Positions 26,498-35,380 of a stretch of 64,000 nucleotides of DNA are shown here, piece after piece. Each line of letters begins with the position of its first letter. The first letter of the stretch is position 1. Position numbers and translations under genes: made by a program. Origin of the DNA: Takifugu bimaculatus (taxonomy: Eukaryota > Chordata > Actinopteri > Tetraodontiformes > Tetraodontidae); NCBI GenBank assembly GCA_004026145.2, contig CP034993.1:1229580-1293579 (forward strand), written 5' to 3'. The notes under the pieces are model-generated. The model saw nothing but the letters and a program-made list of their open reading frames with translations. It was not told the DNA's origin and did not search any database.

Positions 26498-29400
26498 ACA
26501 ATGAAACTAGAGCAGCAGCTAGGCCAGAGGAGAGGGTACCTGCGTACGGGTAATCCAAAATTATTCCAGCTGAGAGAGGGAGGCTAATAAAAAAAAAATT
26601 CAGTGGGATTTGCATGTTTATGCTGTTTGCGCGTAGAGAAGATATTTGGGAATAGCAGCAGCAGAATGAAGAATATCAATAAGTAAGTTTGGAGATAAGG
26701 CGCTAATTTCCCTGTAGTATTTTGACCTTGGCGTTTGAAGCGCTCGTGCATGATCTGCATGCACTGGCTTTTGTTTTCCACAACAAACATCGCCTATGCA
26801 GATACATTACAGAGGCAGGGAAGGACTTTGAAATACCTACCCGCCGCATAACGTTTGCTTATTCAGCACTGCTTCATTTTCCTTGAGACAGAGGAAACTT
26901 CAAGATATTCCGCTCAACAAAAGCATGAGCTGAAATAAATAATAGAGCATCCAGCTCTTTGTTGTGCCTCAACTCGCCTACTTTGTCAACACCGCAGTAT
27001 TGAGTTCTTTAAGGTGACGACTTTGGTAACTTTAAACCAATCAGTGTGAGGGAGTGAGCTGCTGTCAGCGCCTGTTTTAGGTTCGCTTCATAGCCATCTT
27101 TGGGGTTTAAACTTTTCTTCACACTTCTTCTTTATCAAATTCTTTCTGCTTTCTGCTTCCTGTAGGGAAGATAAATAGCACTAAATTGGTAATCGGCTCA
27201 CCTCTTGATCCAGACTCACGCCGAAGAACAGGCAGTGTTATTTGGTTTTCTTTGCAGACATTATGATAAATGAGACAGGCAGTAGATCCAGCCAGGTGAG
27301 CAGCTGCACTGTAAATACAGTGGACGCCTTTTCTGTATGTATGCGACATCGAAGCACTGCAATCATTTATGTATACCGCCGAGCCATATATTTAAACAAG
27401 ATGCCACTTTGTCAAATATTCATGTTGACGTTTTCAGTGCAAAGTGTGCACTTTTGGGTGGGCATAATCAATCAGAGAGAGTGATTGAAAGTGGAGCTCA
27501 GGCTTGCTGAGAAGCCTCTTACTTTGATGGTTAAAGCACCGACAGTATGGTAATTCTCATCTCTGCGCTCTGGATGCATATAGTTCCTATTTGAAATACA
27601 ATAGAGCTGATGAAATATAGTGCAACTATATAACAAAGAAGTTGTTTTTGTGTGCGTGCGCCTGTCTGTGTGTGTGAGTGTGTTTGTGTGTGTGCGTGTG
27701 GTTCTATTTGCTGTTGAAAGTAGCCTCTTCTTTTGCACTACATAACCTAACAATGTTTTTATCACTGAATTTGTTTGCTTTTAATGAAATCTTGTGTCGA
27801 TGGAGTCTCATAGGGTGGCTAATGTCAAATCAACATCCGGGAAAATATGTATGAAAATAAGTTGACTGTGGTGACTATTGTGCTCTAGTTTGTTTCACTG
27901 TTGAATTTTAGCGCCTTCAGAAACGTTCTGTGCTGCCACCTCAGGCAAAATGTTCCAACAAGCTGACTTAGACTAAGATACTCTCCCTGTAAGACACACT
28001 GGCAATTATTAAAGGCTAAAATATACACTATCCATATTTAATACTTCAGCTAAGGCTAATGAAGTAGCTCTTAGTATTCGACTACACTTTGGGTACAAAC
28101 ATATGTGTCATCTTTGTGCTATGTATAAGCTCATCATCTGAGCGCTGTTTGCGTTGCTGTCTCCTGTCTCTTTCCATAAATACCACTGTGCCTTACCGAG
28201 AATCAGTCATTTCAATCATTGCTTTATATACTGGAGAACAGCAGTTTCCCGTAACACCACTATCTCCGACTTTGTTAAAAGGGTACAAAATGTGGAGGAA
28301 AACAATCCATTTATACAGAAATGAGGAGAGTGGACAACATGCCGGGAAAAGCCATCTGTAAACCAGAGTTCTGGGAGGATATTTACCCGCTTTTCTCAAT
28401 GTTCCTGCTGACTTGCTATTGAAAAATGTGACAAAACAGTGGCAGCACATTTAAAAATAATAATAATGATAATATTACAAACCCAAGCAGCAATAATACT
28501 GTTAGAAAAGTTTATTTCTCAGCAAATGTCCCTTCCTTAATGCCGCCACTGTCAGAGACGTTCATATATGCACCCACAGTACTTCCTATCCAACATCTCA
28601 CACTTGCTTCTGTGACTTATTTAGATTTCATTGAAGGAATCCACAGCCCTACTGGCAAGGCTGTCTGAATAAGTAGGCCATGAGCCTCTGACACTTGTGA
28701 GTGGATGTAACACATCTGCCACGAGCGAGCGGAATAATTCATTGTAATATGGGAGTCTGTTTTGAGGGTCTCCGTGCAGAGAGCGCCTGTGCCGCAGCAG
28801 AGGATTTATTTATACGTTACGTTGTTTCATTAAGTAAATGAGAGCTCTGAGCAAATCTATGAATCCTGACGTTTGCCATCTGTGTGAAAAGCACAAAAGG
28901 CAGAAGGGTTAACGTTTCCTGCCTGAAATGATCAGAGTATCCTCCGCAACATGTTTGTGACAGGAAGCCGGAGTGCAGCGAGGCTCAGGGGTTAAGGGCG
29001 ATACACTGGGAACAGCGAGGCATCCATTTGATCAACAGATGCAAAGCATTTAAGCTTGATGGTGCATACGCCGTTTTCCAGATGGCTCAGCTGATTAGAC
29101 CGTGTATCCTCACAATGAAGCATGATGATGCTTTTTAAAAATAATGTTCACCGGGTGCCACTTTCCGCGCAGCGCAGAAGAAATGAAAGTAAAAAACCCG
29201 ACACAAGAAACAGAAGTGGGGTAACAGGAAGTGGGAGATAAAGAGGCTGAGGGAGGGGAAGGAAGGCAGGAATGAAGAGAGCCGTGGATGCTGCTCGGTG
29301 TCTGCGCGGAGGAAATGTGTGGTGTCAAGCGAGCTTTGTTAAGATGTGAGAAGTGTGTAATCAAAGTCAGGCTAGTGTTCTGTTCTTCGGCGCCGCTCCA

Positions 29401-32400
29401 CACTAAAGATGTACGTGCACAAGTGTGTATTACACCAGATAGAACGCAGATGCTCCTCAGCCAGAGAAAATCCACACCCCCACAAGATCAGAGCGCAGTC
29501 GCACCATTAATGCAGAGCACTCTCACCGAGACAAACACCCCAGAACCAACGAGCTGCTCGTCTATCCAACTTTGTTTCCCTGTCCACACACAGTTAATGT
29601 GTAGATGACTTGTTTCGAAACAATATTAAATCAGTACCAGATGGGTAACAGTACAGCTAACCAACAGTTTGGTTTTGAGGGCTTAAATGGGCCGTGAACG
29701 TTCCACACGGAGGGCGGACAGAGGACACGTTTGTGTAAGTAAGACCTCACTTCACAAACTGGTCTGAGAGTCTGAGATGTGGACCAGACAAAGTACCCTG
29801 GAATGAGACGGATCTGAGAGCAGATGAGAAGTCTAGTTCCATTTCAGAGTGGGAACATGCAGCCAGAACAACACCTGGGTAAAAGGCTCCTACAGAAACT
29901 ACTATCCGTACATTTAATTTAGCTTACGTGACCCTTTTCAGGGAGCTCATGCGAAGGAGTGTTCAACAAATGATTGAGATTATTGGATTAGTGAATTATG
30001 CTGATCCTAAAGCCAAAATCTTCAGGGCTCAAAAGGTGAGACTTTTTTTGGATTTTTTGAGACCACCAATAACAGGTCAGGACATCATGTTAGGAGTTTA
30101 AATTTAAATAGAGCATCAGAAGTGATGCTACTCTATAATTAATGCTTTTCTGGCTCTTTTCTTAGATTCTGAACCCAGCAAAAGCTGAACTTTCTGAGCT
30201 ATATATTAAACAATGGTCCAGGTATTGATTCTACCTGAAGGACAGCTTACAATAACTTGTGTAACATAAATGCATCCATGTGAGGATGCACTAATTTGGC
30301 CCATCTTTCAGTTAATCTGAAGAGTCAGTTGGGAAAGCGAGCTGTAAATGATAAAAGCTGAGCATCTGGAGACAGCCTTGTATTTTTTTTTCATGTTTGT
30401 TTCTTGCTGCCAAAATTGTGACTGAGAATAAGAGAGGTTATAAAAGCGATCCCTTCCTCTCATGAGTAATATTCAAATAAAAACAATCATTTCTCTGCGA
30501 TCTGGCCATAAAATGAAATGATTGTACTTCTCCTTCATAACGGAGCGGGGTCATAACCAACTGTGGCTTACTATAAAATGTTTAAATCAACATGTCAAGT
30601 TTAAAGTTTAGGAGCATGAAGCTGTCCCAAGATATAAAATCAATAAAAGTGCTGACAGCAGAGTAAAGTTAGAGGTGAACACATTTTATGTAGGAACATT
30701 CACGCCATTAACAACTTTCTGGGAGCGTTTCAAACTTGCGTTTCTTGCTGCATTATTGTGTTTTGCCATTTTTCGCATCGCTGGCTATTTAAAAACCCGC
30801 TTCATAAAGTCATTTTCAACAGGGGCTTCAGGTTCTGTTGAGCTCTGAATATGGTGCCATTTGGAGCAGCTGTCATCACCTTATAATTCCCTGATAAAAC
30901 TGTAAAAAAAAAAAAATGTTTATAAAGTGTGAGAGTCAACAGGACACAAAACACGAAGGCCTGACAGGTAATCACATAGGTGGGAAATGTGATGGAGCAC
31001 AGGGAATGGCACCAGACAAAAAAGAAAACATAAATGGAACAGAAACTCTGACACCAGAGAAGCTCTCCCTTCAGATTTCCCGTATGAAGACACCTCAGAT
31101 GATGAACATGTAGTGCAGCGAACATAAAAGCCAGCGTAACCTGTCAATTACAGACAAAACTTCAGAGTGTAATTAATGTTTCGGTTTTTCCTTTTCCGCC
31201 AAATGCCCATCAAAGTGTATTAATCACACAGGAACAGATGGACATTTTCTCGTTGAGTGCAAATGCATCAGTATTTTTTAATCAACCAGTTAAAAGCACA
31301 TTTTTGAAGCGTATAGCTCGCCGCCGCGATAGGCAGACCTTGTGCTGGTAATGATTGCTATTTCCTGTATGGCTGTAACATCCTTGGTTGATTTGAATGT
31401 ATAATTAGCATAATAATTCATCTGTCATGATTTCTTTCATGGCGAAATCACAGCGAGGAGCAAATCAACAGTTTTCGCTCGAGTGAAGCAGCCTGAAAAC
31501 AGCACAATTACGAATTTAACGCCGTGCGGCGAAGACTCTTTCACTGCAGTAATGATGGTGTAAAAGTGAGTCAGGAGCCGGCCCTATAGAACATGTATAT
31601 AAACTGCTGTGCCATACATTTGTATTCACCCAGGCCCAAGTGGGGAACAACAAGTCATTATTGCTGGCCGATACAGACGGCAAACACAGACACCCACGTG
31701 CCTATTGGCATTCTCGCGTGTGCATTGTAAGCAGCCTATGAATACATTTTCCACTATGCAAAAACTACGTCCGCTGAGGTATGAAATGCTAATTTATTTC
31801 CCAGTTCAGGATAGTCTGTAAAACTTTGGCACTTCACCTCCGGAAAAAAGCATTTGCTGCTCCGCTCCTGTTCACCGTGACAGTAACAAACAGCAGCGAC
31901 AGCTGGGACGGTCACCTTTCTGCAAAATGGGTCCACTTTGCCTCGTTTTCAGAGCTTCGCCATTTGCGGATGTTGATCGCAACATCCACGTCCTTGTTTT
32001 TAGCGGCGCTGACGAGCTCAGTGTGAACGCCGCGCGTTCGCCGACAAAGTCGCCTCTGATGACCCCGAGAGACGGATGGCAGATGTTTAACACAAAGGTG
32101 AGGGAGATGCGGGGACGTGGAGCGCATCAGGAGGCTTTTCTACGACGAATCCTCCAGAGTGGCAGCAACAAGAGACAGAAAACACATTACAAGCCTGCCG
32201 TAACCAGATGTTTACAGAATTAAGAGCTCATGTGATTGTTGTTAAAGTTGGCCAGTGAGGCACATGAGTAAACCTGGCCTTATTAGTTCTGCTGGAAACT
32301 TTGGGATTCTTTATTATTCATGTATTCCATGCTGCGAACTGCATGAAAACGACCGAAGGAAGCTACTCCTGTTCTGTTCCCATGTTCTCCTTTGCAACAG

Positions 32401-35323
32401 ATGTTACCGTGTGACCCCAGAGCTTATGCAACGGTGTGTAATGGCTCCCCTCCACCTCTCACTACTACCTCTGCTGCACCCATCAACACAGCATCTGCGC
32501 ACTCCGAGGCGTGCGCTCCCACCGTGCCGCTAAGGCTCGGAAAACGAATCTGCCTTATGATGGAGAGGGAGCATTATCTGTGTGCACGCGTGTGGCCTGA
32601 GCAGACGAGCTGCCTCTGGCCCTCTGAAAGGGAGCGGCGGTCTCCCAAGTCCTGGCAGCAGAATGGGCTGAGGCTGTGGTCTAATTCATCATAGCTCCAC
32701 GGGAAGCAGGCAATTGTAGGGCTGCTTCGAAGAAATATTAAATAAATAGAGGTAAGCAGTGCAAATGGCACAACTGCTCTCTCTGGGCCCAGGTAATTCC
32801 CCCGGTCACTGCGCTGGACTGTCAGACTCTTCATGACTTTAATGCTGTAGCAGGCTGAGGAGCGCACCAGGCAAAGGAGAGGGGAGGCGAAGCAATAGTG
32901 AAGCTGTTGCTTATGGACGTATAGATATTACACAGTGGTCGGAAGTGGCGGCGCCTGATTTTCGCCGTCTTTACCACGGCATTAGCATAAATCCCAGTAA
33001 CGTGAAGACTGGATGTGATTGTTTACCCGATCTGGACCACCTCTCACAAGCGCCACCAGATTGTTGGGATATGGCATGCTGCGGGGTTACCGTGACAACC
33101 CAGGCTTCCCGTCCAATCGGGACGAAGCTTTTCTAGATTGAGAGGTTGTCCTCGGGGGAGCCGCACTTCAACGAGCTCGGATGCTTTGCCACGGAGCGGC
33201 CCTTTAAGAGAGCCCATCACACAGTGAGATTCTACTCAAAATGGGTACTTTGATGTTCCCAGCATAATTGGAAACACTTTTCAAAGGAGGGTCCTTTTAA
33301 AATGCATTGAATGAGAGAGGACAGGGGAGCATCCAATTTCTGTTCCACTCATGAAGCCTCCTGCAACTGCCTTTCAGGCGTGCACCATATACAATATGTT
33401 CTGACCCACCTATTTGTCAAACTGCCAACTGTTGTTATTTTGTCTTTTTTATGATGTATAAAAGTGAGAGGCATCTCCGTGTTTTCGCTACCTGCTCGCT
33501 CAGGCGGTTCTTCCTCTGTAATCTCCTCCTATTTAGCCCATATTTTTCTCCTCCTTTTTCTCTCTCAGAAGTTGCATAGAGGTTTCATCATCTTTAGCAG
33601 TGGGAACCAGCAGGGTATCACACAAACACTCTGGACAGGCTCATTTTTCACAGGTTGCTCCCTCAGCTATCCTGCGGGAAGCGTTGCAAAAAAAACCCAA
33701 AAACCTGTGGATTGGTGATAGACTCACGCCGTCGCCGTGTTCCTGCATTAGAGCGGAGACGCGTGGCTGTGCTGTTTATGTTTGCTCTCTGTAGACGAGA
33801 GGAGAGTATGCGCTGTGTACGCTTGCATCATTTTGTCTCAGCACACAAAGTGCTTTGCCAGCCGGTAAAGGCGGACCTGTTATTTTTCTTTGCTCCCAGC
33901 AGGCCTCAGTTCTCCACCAGCCAATATAACCACCTCCGCCGTGCCCAGCATCGTCACGCCCATCGTCAACGGCTTCACCGGCATTCCGCATCAGCCCAAC
34001 GGACACCCCGCCGTGGAGACCGTGTACACCAACGGCCTGCCGCCCTACTCCACTCAGAGCCCCACGGCTGCCGACACCCTCCAGCAAGCCTTCACCGGAG
34101 TACAGCAATACACAGGTGTGACACGGAGCAGCTCCGTGCTGCATTTCTCAGGTTTCACAGCCAGTCGTAAATGCTGCATATTTACAGGGCAATTACTGCA
34201 GGGTGTCCCCCCGACAATGATTGCTTTTCACTCTCTTACATTTGACCTCTGGCGCGGCGGGTACCTCGGTATTTCACAACCATCTTCTCTCGCTCTCTTG
34301 CTCTCTGCAGCGATCTACCCCGCCACTACGCTGACTCCCATTGGCCAGACACTGCCCCAACCACCTCAGGTCATCCAGCAGCAGCAGCAAAGAGAAGGTG
34401 AGGGTGAGAGAACATTATTACTTCTACGCTTCACACACTTCTCCCTACGTAATGGGTGTATAAAGAAGATGAGAGGGAGACTAATATTACATTAACCCAG
34501 TGCACACCTCATTCTGGGGTAATACATATATAAAGAATAGGATCCGAGGCAGGTGTATTATGTCTGTATACATCAAATTCTCTTTAATTGATAAATAGCG
34601 GGAAGCAGTGGAGAGAATCCCGTCATCTTAGATAATAGGTATATAAAGCATTAAGAGGACTAAGCTGTACTCTACTGTACTTCCTCAGTACTGTAATACA
34701 TCACTGACCTGCAACACGTTCAGGACTCTCTTAATTACAGTCCCTGAAATGAGATCCATCACTGTGGATCTAGATGGAGAATTTAAAGTTGGAGGTAAAC
34801 TGTGGCGGCCTGTTCCAAGGTGTCAACACACCGAAAGAGTCATTTTTAAATCAGGTTGTTATTAAGTGTAGTTTAGTTGCAGTTGTTTAGTGTTAAAGTG
34901 CAATATGAGGATTTTTTTTTTCCTCTGGTGCTGCAACAATTCCAGCTGGACGTTGTTGTTCATGCAAAGTACGGAGGGGTCAAAAGACAGCTGCCACAGA
35001 AGCAAAGGCAGAGCCCAAAATTAGACTGAGCCGGCGCCCCCACATGGTGGGGGCTTTAATGTTTACATTTAATCTGGAAATCTGGGCAAATGTAAATAGA
35101 TATTTTTAATACATTCTGTTTATCAGCAGAATATCAGCAGATCCCAGCAATGACTTCTCAGCTAGTTTCTGTGTTGAGAGTTTTATCGCTGTTAATTTCA
35201 CAGACTGTTGTGAAAATCGATTTCAACTTATCTCGATTTAGCCGACACGAAACACAGTGCTGATCAAAAAAGACAAATATGCAGTTCTCTCTCTCTCTCT
35301 GTCCCTCTCTCTCTCGCTCACAC

Positions 35324-35380
<57 letters not shown>

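Larger units (their letters stand above)
26380..33902 (+). other. celf5: celf5 intron within the linker region
   Basis: A 7,523-base intron starting GTGAGT and ending in the tandem acceptor CAGCAG. It has a TG/AG compound repeat 50 bases after the donor and an imperfect TG tract near 27652-27701. The rest holds no recognised gene. The 65-121 codon open frames near 29110-29608 and 30802-31125 have no family signature. Confidence 0.9.

Noticed and set aside
33890..34495. Single 201-codon + strand frame as an independent gene
   Set aside because: It is two celf5 exons plus the in-frame 195-nt intron between them; canonical splice sites and family alignment define the exons.
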